DNA of 64,000 nt from Shewanella maritima (GCF_004295345.1 NZ_CP036200.1:2588501-2652500), one strand, 5' to 3'. Positions 52,763 to 61,603 are shown, numbered from the stretch's first letter. A program made the numbers and translations. Notes: generated by a model from the sequence alone, not told the origin.

Positions 52763-52962
52763 TGTTTGTTACCTCTTGATTCTTTAAGTCTGGCTTCACG
52801 AGCGATTTTGGTCGCGATTTCTGAAAGCACAGCACGTTTTCTGCGTGCGCTGGCAACAATCAAAATTGCCAAGCTAGAGAAGGTGACACCGTATGCAAGC
52901 CAGACATAAAAGCCGTAGCCGCCCATATTGAAAAAGTCGCTGATAGAGTCAAACTGGATCAT
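52759..52962 (-). CDS. ccmD: Heme exporter protein CcmD
   Basis: CcmD is a small membrane protein that helps release holo-CcmE from the CcmABCD complex. The chosen ATG at 52962 gives 67 residues ([21 protein letters not shown]), with one transmembrane helix about 14-38 and a basic cytoplasmic tail. The start overlaps the ccmC stop by 4 bp (ATGA). A longer frame to 52998 would overlap ccmC by 40 bp and is less likely. Confidence 0.9.
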   Translation of the reverse strand: MIQFDSISDFFNMGGYGFYVWLAYGVTFSSLAILIVASARRKRAVLSEIATKIAREARLKESRGNKQ

Positions 52963-53705
52963 TTGGCTACCTCTTGTGTTGCTAGCGCGCGAACCCACGG
53001 GCGCATGCCATTGCGGGCTAAGATTTCACTGCGGAAACGAACTAGGGTTACCGCGCCAATCATCATACCGAAACCAAAGATGTTGATGAGAAGCGGCATT
53101 AGCATTTCCATCGGCATTGTTGATTCTTCGGTGATCTTAATGGTTGCTGGTTGGTGCAAGCTGCTCCACCATTCCACTGAGTACTTGATAATTGGAATAT
53201 TAATCACACCAACGATAGCTAAAATACCAGCAGCGCGAGCAGCTAGGACCTTGTCTTCAAATGATGCGTATAGTGCAATAACACCTAAGTACAAGAATAG
53301 CAGGACTAACTCAGAGGTTAGGCGTGCATCCCAAACCCACCAAGTTCCCCACATTGGCTTGCCCCAAGTTGCGCCGGTAAATAGTGCAATAAACGTCACT
53401 ACCGCACCGATAGGAGCGATAGATGCTGCAGCCCAGTCAGCTGCCTTAATTTGCCAAACCAGACCAATAAATGACGCTGTTGCCATACCCATGTAGGCCG
53501 CCATTGACATAGATGCAGCAGGCACGTGGATAAAGATAATGCGATAGCTGTCGCCTTGTTGGTAGTCAGTTGGTGCAAACAATAAGCCCCAAGTTGTACC
53601 TACACCAATAAGTGCGATTGCTAAACAAGCAAACCAAGGTAGTAACTTGCCTGCGAGATTATATGAACGCTCTGGATCAGCGTATGAATTAAGCCATTTC
53701 CACAT
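52959..53705 (-). CDS. ccmC: Heme transport protein CcmC
   Basis: CcmC presents heme to CcmE. The 248 residues have six hydrophobic segments, the tryptophan-rich WWD motif WGTWWVWDARLTSELVL (near 120), and the conserved His in FIHVPAA and in WWSSLHQPATI flanking it, the heme ligands of the family. It is adjacent to ccmB with no gap. Confidence 0.96.
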   Translation of the reverse strand: MWKWLNSYADPERSYNLAGKLLPWFACLAIALIGVGTTWGLLFAPTDYQQGDSYRIIFIHVPAASMSMAAYMGMATASFIGLVWQIKAADWAAASIAPIGAVVTFIALFTGATWGKPMWGTWWVWDARLTSELVLLFLYLGVIALYASFEDKVLAARAAGILAIVGVINIPIIKYSVEWWSSLHQPATIKITEESTMPMEMLMPLLINIFGFGMMIGAVTLVRFRSEILARNGMRPWVRALATQEVAK

Positions 53706-54392
53706 TTAGTTTGTACTCACTCGTAATGAAGCGCCAATAGCAATTGGAGCCAAAATTAAAGAACCAGCCAACATTGCGCCTATGATGGCAAGGTGACCAG
53801 TGTAAGGTAAATTCATTCCTGCGGCATCAATCGCGCTGGTGGCAAAAATTAGCACCGGAATATACAGCGGTAGAATTAACAAGCTGAGTAATACGCCGCC
53901 TTTTCTTAAGCCTACAGTTAGTGCAACACCAATGGCACCCAGCAAAGATAATACCGGTGTACCCAAAGCTAGAGTTGCAATTAGCGCACCATAGCTATTG
54001 GTTTCAAGGTGTAATAACACTGCAAGTAATGGCGCAACTAAAATGAGTGGTACGCCAGTTAAAATCCAGTGAGCAAGTACTTTAGCTAATACCATTAAAG
54101 ACAACGGCTGCGGGCTAAGTAGCATTTGCTCTAAGCTACCGTCTGCAAAATCAGCTTTAAAAAGTCGCTCTAAAGACAGCATTGATGCGAGTAATGCTGC
54201 AACCCAAATAATACCTGGTGCGACGCGAGTTAGTACTTGTGGCTCAGGGCCGATACCTAATGGGAATAGGGTAACAACCATGATAAAAAACAATAATGGA
54301 TTAAAAATATCGCCGCGATGACGAATAGCAATTTTTATATCGCGTTTAAGTAGCGTAATAAAAGCGCTGGTGTAACTAATACCTCTATTCAT
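53706..54392 (-). CDS. ccmB: Heme exporter subunit CcmB
   Basis: CcmB is the membrane partner of the CcmA ATPase in the CcmABCD complex that releases heme-loaded CcmE. The 228 residues have about six hydrophobic segments. ALLASMLSLERLFKADFADGSLEQMLLSP is the cytosolic coupling region of the family, here named by its ends only (near 66-94). It lies 9 bp after ccmA. Confidence 0.93.
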   Translation of the reverse strand: MNRGISYTSAFITLLKRDIKIAIRHRGDIFNPLLFFIMVVTLFPLGIGPEPQVLTRVAPGIIWVAALLASMLSLERLFKADFADGSLEQMLLSPQPLSLMVLAKVLAHWILTGVPLILVAPLLAVLLHLETNSYGALIATLALGTPVLSLLGAIGVALTVGLRKGGVLLSLLILPLYIPVLIFATSAIDAAGMNLPYTGHLAIIGAMLAGSLILAPIAIGASLRVSTN

Positions 54393-54401
54393 TGCGATAC
54401 C

Positions 54402-55052
54402 TTATACAAAGCGATAATCGAGTCGGATTTTTCGTAGCTGCTCGTCGCTTACTACGCTCATATCCTGGTGAGTGGTAAGGATAACGCAACCACCAGACTC
54501 AGCGTGTTTGATAAATAGTCTTTCAAGCTCTTCCACGCCTTTCTTATCAATGGCCGTAAAAGGTTCGTCTAATATCCAAACGCGACAGTTGGTGTGCCAC
54601 AATCTTGCTAGGGCGGTACGTCTATGCTGCCCTGCAGACAAGTGACCAGCTAATGCATCTTCAAATCCACTCAGATTAACATTCGCAAGAATATCCGAGG
54701 TATCAAAGCCATCATAGCCGCTGATTCTTAAATTAAAGTTAAGGTTCTCTTCTGCAGTTAGCTCACTTTTAACGCCAGCAAGATGCCCCAGGTAGAGTAG
54801 GTCGTGGTTAAACTCATCGCGGCATCGAGTGATGTCTTGACCTTGATAATGTACCTCTCCCGCGTATGGGCGAGACAGTCCAGCGATGATACGTAAAAGA
54901 CTCGTTTTACCTGCACCATTTGGACCTTCAATCTGGACAATATCGCCCGCATGAATATCAAAACTGAGCTCATCAAATAGAATGCGCTCTTCACGAATAC
55001 AGGTTAATTCGTTGGCATGAACTAGCACGTTTGTTTGTGGTTTTTGTGTCAC
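54402..55052 (-). CDS. ccmA: Cytochrome c biogenesis ABC ATPase CcmA
   Basis: CcmA is the ATPase of the CcmABCD complex on the cytoplasmic face. The 216 residues hold Walker A GPNGAGKT (43-50), the signature variant [14 protein letters not shown] (near 132), Walker B VWILDEPF and a switch His in TTHQDMS. It is the first gene of the minus-strand ccmABCDE operon. The promoter must lie in the 322-bp gap to the cytochrome gene. Confidence 0.96.
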   Translation of the reverse strand: MTQKPQTNVLVHANELTCIREERILFDELSFDIHAGDIVQIEGPNGAGKTSLLRIIAGLSRPYAGEVHYQGQDITRCRDEFNHDLLYLGHLAGVKSELTAEENLNFNLRISGYDGFDTSDILANVNLSGFEDALAGHLSAGQHRRTALARLWHTNCRVWILDEPFTAIDKKGVEELERLFIKHAESGGCVILTTHQDMSVVSDEQLRKIRLDYRFV

Positions 55053-55374
55053 TTAGCCCTCGGTTTTCTGGTGAGGATGAATCGAAAAAGATACTAACAT
55101 AAAGCGATTTGCGGGTTTACCTTTGTTATCTTTTGTCTTTCAGCAATTTGACTTAGTTCCAATAACATTGACAAAGTTGGAACTTTTTCAACATTTTCTA
55201 ATATATTAATGATTTTGAGAATTTTGTCTTTTCTGCTAGGGGAAGGTGAGATTGTTATCACAAAAAGGTGAGTTTATTTGCAGTTTGTAGTATTCTTGCT
55301 GTGAAAAAGAGTCTGCCTCCGTAATTTAAGGCAGCCACAAGCCTTGTATTTATTACATTTAGGAACGCATAAAG
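55053..55374. other. Intergenic region, ccmA / cytochrome c5
   Basis: This gap between divergent genes holds no coding frame I can support. It has an inverted repeat AGTTCCAA (55155-55162) with TTGGAACT (55177-55184), followed by more T. It also has candidate plus-strand promoter boxes TTGACA (55168-55173) or TTGGAA (55177-55182) with TAATAT (55199-55204). The last 170 nt would be the leader of the cytochrome mRNA. Confidence 0.5.
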
Positions 55375-55668
55375 ATGAAAAAATTGTTAGCAATGTCTGC
55401 AGTAGCTGCTCTAACTTTGTCTGCAAATGTTTTTGCTCAGGATGGTGAGGCTGTTTATACCAAAGCATGTCAAGTATGCCATAGCATGGGTGTTGCAGGC
55501 GCTCCAAAAGCTCACGACGCTGCAGCTTGGGAACCACGCTTAGCTAAAGGTATGGACGCACTAATCGGTACAGTTAAGTCTGGTATGAATGCTATGCCAC
55601 CAGGTGGTATGTGTACTGACTGTAGTGATGAAGACTACAAAGCTGCTATCGAGTTCATGTCTAAGTAA
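55375..55668 (+). CDS. scyA: Periplasmic monoheme cytochrome c5
   Basis: The 97-residue protein has a signal peptide cleaved after FAQ-type residues near 21, one heme site CQVCH (Cys32, Cys35, His36) and Met74 in NAMPPGG as distal ligand. Cys80 and Cys83 form the extra disulfide of the c5 family. Cytochromes c5 carry electrons between membrane complexes and terminal oxidases or peroxidase. The Shewanella protein ScyA lies in the same context, from memory. A strong ribosome site region (AGGAACGC) precedes it. It sits between the two halves of the ccm cluster that matures it. Confidence 0.9.
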   Translation: MKKLLAMSAVAALTLSANVFAQDGEAVYTKACQVCHSMGVAGAPKAHDAAAWEPRLAKGMDALIGTVKSGMNAMPPGGMCTDCSDEDYKAAIEFMSK

Positions 55669-55689
55669 GATTTGACTTTGACGCTCTAA

Positions 55690-55718
55690 AAAAAACCGGC
55701 CAATTAGCCGGTTTTTTT
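55690..55718. terminator. Terminator between cytochrome c5 and ccmI
   Basis: AAAAAACCGGC, loop CAATTA, then GCCGGTTTTTTT (55707-55718). A and T runs on both sides make it usable by both convergent genes. Confidence 0.93.
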
Positions 55719-55813
55719 GTGGATTGTATTTGTAATAGTATTTGTGTTTGCCATGAAACAGCACCTGTTGTTGCTGTCTCTAATTACTGCACTTTTACTA
55801 TTGCACTATTTTG

Positions 55814-57085
55814 CTACTGCACTAGGGTATCTAGGGTCAGTGTGGTAGTGCCACCAACAGCAACGGCATCAATTTTACCTTGTAAGTCACCTGCTTGTGG
55901 CTTAACACTACCATGCTTTGAAAGTACCGCAATAATCTCTACTTCTCTAGCGCCGCTAAGTTTTACGTCACCACCCATCGATGTACTGTCATCTAAAGTA
56001 ATCGTCGCTGGTAAGCTATTAGCGCTGATCTTCGTTGCTGCCAGTGGCACTTTAGGGCCAGAAGTTGCGCGAGCAAATACAAAGATCATGTCAGTTGAGT
56101 CTACTTTGTCAGCAAGCTCTGCAGAAACTTCAATATTTACATCGACGGTTTTGTTGCCGCTAGCTTGAGCTTGTTTGTTCTTTAGTGGGTTGTGTGCGTC
56201 GTCATTTGGCATTGCACCCACGTCAGATTGCATACTCATTTTTGCAGATTGAATTGCGTTCATTAATGCGGTGCGGTCTACGTCTTGACGATCGCTATCT
56301 AAGATCATTTGCCATGCGTCAATCGCTTTTTGGTATTGAGCAGTAAAGAATGAGTCCATACCAATTAGCAGTAATGTTGACGGGTCTTGCGGGTCCATCG
56401 ACAATGATTGATCAATAATACCCTGGATTTTAGGGGTAATTTTTTGACCTGCAGCATAGTACATAGCGGTTGCTTTAGGCCCTAGTAGTTCTGCATGAGT
56501 ACCCACTAGCTCCATGACTTTATCAAATGCGGCAATTGCTTGATTGTACTGACCTGCTGAAATGTAGGCATGACCCAATGAGAACCATGCTTGGCTGTTT
56601 TCAGGCTCAGATTGAACCTGGGCTTCCATCATTTGCAGACGTTGAGCCATTACTTGTTCTTGAGTCATACCTTCATGTGGGCTGCGCTGTGCCTGAGGTG
56701 GGTTTGCTAACTCTTTATAAGCACCAAGCTCCTGGTAGAAGTAACCACATACACCGACAACAGCAACAGTCATGATTGTAGGCCAAAGTACGCTCTTTGG
56801 TTTAGCAACTTCGGTAAGCGAGTCATCACCTTCTTGCTTCATATCTTGAAGTAGGCTGATCTCTAGCTCTTTCTTAAGGGCATCGAACTCTCGCTGGTCC
56901 AATAGCTCTTCTGCTAGCTCTTGTTCCAATACGCCAAGACGTTCGTTAAATAGTTCTAGGTTGGTTTGTTTACGTACACCCGCTTCTTCAGCTTGCAGTA
57001 ACTTTTGCTGGCGGAAATGCGGGATCCAAATCATTAACAGGCTAATGAAAAGGGCAAGCGCGATAAAAATCCAAAATGTGGTCAT
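55814..57085 (-). CDS. ccmI: Cytochrome c biogenesis protein CcmI
   Basis: CcmI chaperones apocytochrome c for heme ligation by the CcmFHG complex. From the ATG at 57085 it has 423 residues; a GTG at 57100 would add five, and neither has a clear ribosome site. Two membrane helices (about 5-20 and 98-115) enclose a coiled-coil domain rich in Leu and Glu. A periplasmic TPR region follows (AWFSLGHAYISAGQYNQAIAAF), then a beta-rich C-terminal domain. In E. coli this part is fused to CcmH. Here it is separate and transcribed away from ccmF. Confidence 0.93.
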   Translation of the reverse strand: MTTFWIFIALALFISLLMIWIPHFRQQKLLQAEEAGVRKQTNLELFNERLGVLEQELAEELLDQREFDALKKELEISLLQDMKQEGDDSLTEVAKPKSVLWPTIMTVAVVGVCGYFYQELGAYKELANPPQAQRSPHEGMTQEQVMAQRLQMMEAQVQSEPENSQAWFSLGHAYISAGQYNQAIAAFDKVMELVGTHAELLGPKATAMYYAAGQKITPKIQGIIDQSLSMDPQDPSTLLLIGMDSFFTAQYQKAIDAWQMILDSDRQDVDRTALMNAIQSAKMSMQSDVGAMPNDDAHNPLKNKQAQASGNKTVDVNIEVSAELADKVDSTDMIFVFARATSGPKVPLAATKISANSLPATITLDDSTSMGGDVKLSGAREVEIIAVLSKHGSVKPQAGDLQGKIDAVAVGGTTTLTLDTLVQ

Positions 57086-57506
57086 TGTTTCAATATTCAC
57101 TTTTAGTTTAAAGGAAAAGCAGCAGTTTCCGCTTTGGCTTGAGAGGTAGATTATACGGAAAGATTATTCATTGAACAGTAATATACGTCAGAACTAAACC
57201 CAAAAATTGATAGTTGAGTGTTGGTTCACAGATCGAAACATAATGTAAAAATCGTCTGAAACTTAATACTGTGATGTGGGTCGTATGGGATGCAAATGTA
57301 AACATAAGTTTTTGTTGAAGTAAGTTAACATAATGAGACAAGTCACCCAGTTTTGCATCAAAATGGCAGACATTCGGCTTAGTTAACACTAAAATAATTT
57401 AAAATTCGTTTAAGCTAATGTGATTATATTTGCTTAGTTACGCATAGCGTTTTTGTGAGTTGAAAAACTCAAATTAACTTAGATCTCTGTAGATTAAGGA
57501 TCTCCC
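57086..57506. other. Intergenic region, ccmI / ccmF
   Basis: About 420 bp between divergent genes, AT-rich, with no supportable gene. Features seen are GTTAACATAATGAG at about 57325 and GTTAACACTAAAAT at about 57381, which resemble each other and loosely an ArcA-type direct repeat. There are also two TGTGA half sites (about 57270 and 57419) without matching second halves. Promoters for both operons must lie here, but no -35/-10 pair is convincing. Confidence 0.5.
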
Positions 57507-59477
57507 ATGATTCCAGAACTTGGACACTTTTCACTGATTATTGGATTGGCGTTTGCCTTTCTTCTAGCTAGTGTGCCATTGATAGGTTCGGCCCGTAAGG
57601 ACCCATATTTAGTGAGATTTGCATGGCCGCTTGCATACGGCATGTTCTTCTTTATTACTATTTCGGTCATCACCCTAGGTTACAGTTTTGCGGTTGATGA
57701 TTTCTCTGTTGCTTATGTAGCGCATCACTCTAACTCTCAGTTACCTATCTTCTTTAAGATTGCCGCCGTTTGGGGTGGTCACGAAGGTTCACTACTGTTC
57801 TGGGTGTTCTCGTTAACGGTATGGGCAGCTGCGGTAGCCATGTTTAGTAAAGGCTTAGAAGAAGTCTTTACCGCAAGGGTATTGTCAGTGCTGGCGATGA
57901 TCATTGTCGGTTTCACCTTGTTTATGATTCTGACTTCAAGCCCGTTCGAACGTTTATTTCCAATTCCTGCAGAGGGGCGTGACCTTAACCCTATGCTGCA
58001 AGACGTTGGTCTGATTTTCCATCCGCCAATGCTTTACCTAGGTTATGTAGGTTTTGCTGTTAGCTTTGCGTTTGCTATTGCAGCGTTAATGAGTGGTCGT
58101 TTAGATTCAGCTTGGGCACGTTGGTCTCGTCCTTGGACGCTAGCTGCTTGGGTATTCTTAACCGGCGGTATCTCATTAGGTTCTTGGTGGGCATATTACG
58201 AATTAGGCTGGGGCGGCTGGTGGTTCTGGGATCCAGTCGAAAACGCTTCATTTATGCCTTGGTTGATTGGTACAGCGTTAGTTCACTCACTTATTGTGAC
58301 TGAAAAACGCGGTGCATTCCGTAACTGGACAGTATTGCTATCTATTTTTGCATTCTCATTAAGCTTGCTGGGTACCTTTATTGTTCGTTCTGGTGTTTTA
58401 ACATCGGTTCACTCGTTCGCTGCAGACCCAAGTCGCGGTATGTTCATCCTATTACTGCTTGGTTTGGCAATTGGTGGCTCTTTAACCTTGTTCGCTTTCC
58501 GTGCAAGTGAAATGAGTAGCCCAGCGCGTTTTGAACTTAAGTCGAAAGAAACCATGCTTTTGGTTTGTAATGTGTTGCTAACGGTGGCGTGTGGTACGGT
58601 ATTACTTGGTACACTTTATCCGCTACTTATCGATGCATTGGGCATGGGTAAGATTTCTGTAGGACCTCCATACTTTAACGCTGTATTTGTACCAATCGTA
58701 CTTGTGCTATTTGGTTTTATGGGGATTGGTCCAATCATCCGCTGGAAGAAGTCTAAGCAAGGCGAGATTAAGCGTCAGCTACTTGTTCCTGCAATCGTTT
58801 CAGCTGTTGTTGGTCTAGCTACCCCATTCCTAATGGGCGGAGAGTTTAACCTTTGGGTTGTATTCGGTATTGGTACCGCGACGTGGATCACTTTGGCGTC
58901 AATTAAAGCGGCTTACAATATCTGTAAAACCAAAGATGGCGACTTTATGCTAAGCCGCTTGGGTCGTAGCCAGTTAGGTATGATTATTGCTCACCTTGGT
59001 ATCGCGATGTCTGTAGTTGGCGCAACCATGGTGTCGAACTACTCAGTTGAAAAGAGTGTTCGTATGGGCCCAGGTATTAGTCATGAGCTTGCGGGTTATA
59101 CCTTTAAGTACATTGAGACTAAGAATGTCGTTGGTCCTAACTACACTGCTAAACAAGGTCAGGTAGAAGTGTACAAAGGTGATGAGTATGTGACGCTGCT
59201 GCGTCCAGACCGTCGTCAGTATAATGTACGTACAATGGACATGACTGAAGCGGGTATTGATTGGGGCTTCTTCCGTGATTTATATATCACAATGGGTGAT
59301 CCTCTAAGCATGACTCAGTTTGCTGTTCGCCTTAACTACAAGCCATTTGTACGTTGGTTGTGGATCGGTTCAATCTTGATGATGGTCGGTGGTTTCCTAT
59401 CAGCATCTGATAAACGTTACCGTGTAAAAAAAGCAGCAACAGAAAAAGCTGCCAAAGATAATTTAGCCACAGCCTAA
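57507..59477 (+). CDS. ccmF: Heme lyase subunit CcmF
   Basis: CcmF takes heme from CcmE and attaches it to the CxxCH cysteines of apocytochromes. The 656 residues have about 15 hydrophobic segments, the WWD motif GWGGWWFWDPVENASFMPW (near 237-255), the conserved FHPPMLYLGYVG, and histidines in VAHHSNSQLP and VHSLIVTEKR regions. It starts the plus-strand ccmFGH operon. The ATG at 57507 has AAGGA upstream. Confidence 0.97.
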   Translation: MIPELGHFSLIIGLAFAFLLASVPLIGSARKDPYLVRFAWPLAYGMFFFITISVITLGYSFAVDDFSVAYVAHHSNSQLPIFFKIAAVWGGHEGSLLFWVFSLTVWAAAVAMFSKGLEEVFTARVLSVLAMIIVGFTLFMILTSSPFERLFPIPAEGRDLNPMLQDVGLIFHPPMLYLGYVGFAVSFAFAIAALMSGRLDSAWARWSRPWTLAAWVFLTGGISLGSWWAYYELGWGGWWFWDPVENASFMPWLIGTALVHSLIVTEKRGAFRNWTVLLSIFAFSLSLLGTFIVRSGVLTSVHSFAADPSRGMFILLLLGLAIGGSLTLFAFRASEMSSPARFELKSKETMLLVCNVLLTVACGTVLLGTLYPLLIDALGMGKISVGPPYFNAVFVPIVLVLFGFMGIGPIIRWKKSKQGEIKRQLLVPAIVSAVVGLATPFLMGGEFNLWVVFGIGTATWITLASIKAAYNICKTKDGDFMLSRLGRSQLGMIIAHLGIAMSVVGATMVSNYSVEKSVRMGPGISHELAGYTFKYIETKNVVGPNYTAKQGQVEVYKGDEYVTLLRPDRRQYNVRTMDMTEAGIDWGFFRDLYITMGDPLSMTQFAVRLNYKPFVRWLWIGSILMMVGGFLSASDKRYRVKKAATEKAAKDNLATA

Positions 59478-59495
59478 ATTTGTAACGGAGAAAGT

Positions 59496-60050
59496 ATGAA
59501 AAAGTTGGTGCTGTTTATACCTTTAGTCTTGTTTCTTGGTATGGGGATATTCCTATATCAGGGGTTATTCCTTAACCCACAGAAACTAGAATCAGCTTTG
59601 GAAGGTAAGCCCGTTCCGGCGTTCAAGCTCGAAAAGCTTGAAAACGCCAGTGAATTTATCACCAATGAAGATCTTAAAGGTCAGGTATCAGTATTAAACG
59701 TCTGGGCAACTTGGTGCCCAGCGTGTAAATACGAACACCCGTTCTTAATGATGCTAGCTCGCCAAAACATTATGCCTATCTATGGTATTAACTATCGTGA
59801 TGAGCGTGGCGCGGCAATTCGTGAATTAAGACGAGAAGGCGACCCATACGAGAAAAACATCTTCGATGTAGATGGCCGCTTAGGTCTAGATCTTGGGGTG
59901 TATGGTGCGCCTGAAACCTTCATTGTTGATCATAACGGCATCATTCGTTTCCGTTACGCAGGCCCAATCGATCAAAACATTTGGTCTGAGACTCTTTACC
60001 CTATGGTGAAGCAGCTACAAGCTGAAGCCAAGAAAGAAGGAGTATCTTAA
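59496..60050 (+). CDS. ccmG: Thiol:disulfide interchange protein CcmG (DsbE)
   Basis: CcmG is a membrane-anchored periplasmic thioredoxin that keeps apocytochrome cysteines reduced. The 184 residues have one N-terminal membrane helix (about 4-24) and the active site WATWCPACK with Cys74 and Cys77. The GVYGAPETF segment carries the cis-Pro. The stop shares one base with the ccmH start. Confidence 0.96.
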   Translation: MKKLVLFIPLVLFLGMGIFLYQGLFLNPQKLESALEGKPVPAFKLEKLENASEFITNEDLKGQVSVLNVWATWCPACKYEHPFLMMLARQNIMPIYGINYRDERGAAIRELRREGDPYEKNIFDVDGRLGLDLGVYGAPETFIVDHNGIIRFRYAGPIDQNIWSETLYPMVKQLQAEAKKEGVS

Positions 60051-60529
60051 TGCGCGCATTCGCGATAATAGTGAGTTTATGTTTGACCTTGTTTGTTGCC
60101 ACTCAAGTGGCAGCAACACCAGTAGACACTTATGAGTTTAAATCTGACAACAACCAAAAGCGTGCACTATCACTTGCGCACTCATTACGTTGCCCACAAT
60201 GTCAGAACCAGAACCTAATCGACTCAAATTCACCGGTAGCCCAAGATTTACGTCTTGAGGTTTACAAAATGGTGGACGAAGGTAAGAGTGACGATGAAAT
60301 CGTGAACTTCATGACAACACGTTACGGTGACTTTGTACTTTATAAGCCTAAGCTTGATTCTAAGACTTATATTTTATGGGGTGGTCCATTTGTGCTTCTA
60401 GCGATTGGTTTATTCGTTGCTCTAGTGTTTGTGCGTAAACAACGTAAAGCTGTTGAGATTGACCAAGGTTTATCTGAAGAAGACCAAAAACAACTCGACG
60501 AATTGCTTAATCGCAATAAAGACTCTTAA
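60050..60529 (+). CDS. ccmH: Cytochrome c maturation protein CcmH (short form)
   Basis: CcmH works with CcmG and CcmF in apocytochrome reduction. The 159 residues have a signal peptide, the redox motif RCPQCQNQ (Cys48, Cys51), the three-helix domain DLRLEVYKMVDEGKSDDEIV and one C-terminal membrane helix (about 105-125). This is the N-terminal half of E. coli CcmH. The CcmI half is a separate gene at 55814-57085. Confidence 0.95.
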   Translation: MRAFAIIVSLCLTLFVATQVAATPVDTYEFKSDNNQKRALSLAHSLRCPQCQNQNLIDSNSPVAQDLRLEVYKMVDEGKSDDEIVNFMTTRYGDFVLYKPKLDSKTYILWGGPFVLLAIGLFVALVFVRKQRKAVEIDQGLSEEDQKQLDELLNRNKDS

Positions 60530-60551
60530 CCATAATAAGCGTATTAAAAGA

Positions 60552-61181
60552 ATGAAGTTAATTCTTACCGCTATCTTATCTTTGACCCTGATGGTGAGTG
60601 TGCACAGCCATGCTTACCCAGGGATGAAGCCTAAAGAAGCTAAGCAGTCACAATCGACATTAGATAAAATCAATGTGTTGCCAACGCCGTTTCCCATTGA
60701 CTTGGTTGACTTCAGCAGTCTTGCTGGAGAACAAGTCGACTTTGAGGCATTTCGCGGTAAAGTGGTTGTGGTTAATATGTGGGCCACATGGTGTCCGCCT
60801 TGTGTACGTGAGCTGCCGGCACTTAAGCGTCTTGGCATAGCATTAAATAAAGAAGATTATGCACTAATCCCAATTTCAATTGATGCAGAAGGTGAACAAA
60901 TCGTGCAGCCATTTTTGCAATCTCTCGAAATGGGGGACTTTGTTTCTTATTTTGATCCGATGCAAAACTTAAGAGCTGTGTTCCCGCTCGAAACTATTCC
61001 AGCGACGTTTATTTTAAATGAACAAGGCGAGTTGGTAGCGTTCGTACGTAGTTATGTAGATTGGGATGACGAAAATGCGATTGAGTTTCTAGCCCAGTTT
61101 AGTTCGAAGACTAAAGTCGAAGATAATCAAGATCAAGCTAGTGATGCAGAAAGCCAGGCAGTAAAGGTTCAAGCTGAATAG
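60552..61181 (+). CDS. TlpA/ResA-like periplasmic thioredoxin
   Basis: The 209-residue protein has a signal peptide (MKLILTAILSLTLMVSVHSHA) and a thioredoxin fold with WATWCPPC (Cys81, Cys84). The Pro-rich cis-Pro region is LETIPATFIL. The C-terminal tail is acidic and Gln-rich. The ATG at 60552 is used, because the longer frame from 60429 would overlap ccmH out of phase. It lies 22 nt after ccmH, so it is very likely in the ccmFGH operon. It is a second candidate reductase next to CcmG, and its specific partner is unknown. Confidence 0.88.
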   Translation: MKLILTAILSLTLMVSVHSHAYPGMKPKEAKQSQSTLDKINVLPTPFPIDLVDFSSLAGEQVDFEAFRGKVVVVNMWATWCPPCVRELPALKRLGIALNKEDYALIPISIDAEGEQIVQPFLQSLEMGDFVSYFDPMQNLRAVFPLETIPATFILNEQGELVAFVRSYVDWDDENAIEFLAQFSSKTKVEDNQDQASDAESQAVKVQAE

Positions 61182-61215
61182 AATAATTACAGCTTAAATG
61201 ACACGCTAAATGTTT

Positions 61216-61261
61216 AAAAAAGATCGCTTTTGGTGAAATGATCGCCAAGCGGTCTTTTTTT
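61216..61261 (+). terminator. Terminator of the ccmFGH-tlpA operon
   Basis: GATCGC plus TTGGTG pairs with CGCCAA plus GCGGTC (with G-U pairs and a TT bulge), with an A run before and seven T after. Confidence 0.85.
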
Positions 61262-61284
61262 ATGGTTTAAATTACAAAAACAGC

Positions 61285-61312
61285 TTGCGCAAATAAATCT
61301 GCTCCCTATAAT
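61285..61312 (+). promoter_or_regulatory. rrn promoter P1
   Basis: TTGCGC (61285-61290), a 16-bp spacer and TATAAT (61307-61312) with a GC-rich GCGCTCCC discriminator, typical of rRNA promoters. Confidence 0.78.
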
Positions 61313-61480
61313 GCGCTCCCACTGACTTACAGGACGTAGGGAATGCCAAAGCTTGTCTGGAACAAGCTTGGTAGACACGGCGCAGCGGCCAGCACGAGGT
61401 GTAGGTTGCAAGTTCGACAGTTTGATTTGAAGGCATTTAAGCCACTCAAATCAAGGTGAAAAGAAAGTTTGAAAAAACAC

Positions 61481-61508
61481 TTGACGCCGAGATGGGAAAG
61501 CGTAGAAT
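61481..61508 (+). promoter_or_regulatory. rrn promoter P2
   Basis: TTGACG (61481-61486), a 16-bp spacer and TAGAAT (61503-61508), then ACGCAGCCC. It is about 240 bp before 16S. The 170 bp between the promoters holds a hairpin (AAGCTTG 61349-61355 with CAAGCTT 61363-61369) and no gene I can support. Confidence 0.8.
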
Positions 61509-61545
61509 ACGCAGCCCTGACCCGATGAGCCAAGCGCGAACGGGA

Positions 61546-61558
61546 TGCTCTTTAACAA
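61546..61558 (+). promoter_or_regulatory. rrn leader boxA antitermination site
   Basis: TGCTCTTTAACAA is the E. coli-type boxA bound by NusB-S10, placed between P2 and 16S. Confidence 0.85.
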
Positions 61559-61571
61559 TATGACAAGTATA

Positions 61572-61603
61572 TCTGTGTGGACATTCACAGAGCTTTAGAT
61601 TCG
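61572..61603 (+). other. Upstream strand of the pre-16S processing stem
   Basis: About 32 nt here can pair, with some G-U pairs, with 63302-63333 just after 16S. This closes the long stem normally cut by RNase III to release precursor 16S rRNA. Confidence 0.65.

Noticed and set aside
52963..53496. 177-codon plus-strand frame over ccmC
   Set aside because: Antisense shadow. ccmC is certain from its WWD motif and operon overlap.
55253..55266. TTGTTATCACAA as a CRP-type operator
   Set aside because: A lone short palindrome. It does not match TGTGA-N6-TCACA.
61342..61460. Short open frame in the rrn leader
   Set aside because: Lies between rRNA promoters, no good ribosome site, no family resemblance. 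Structured RNA is more likely.
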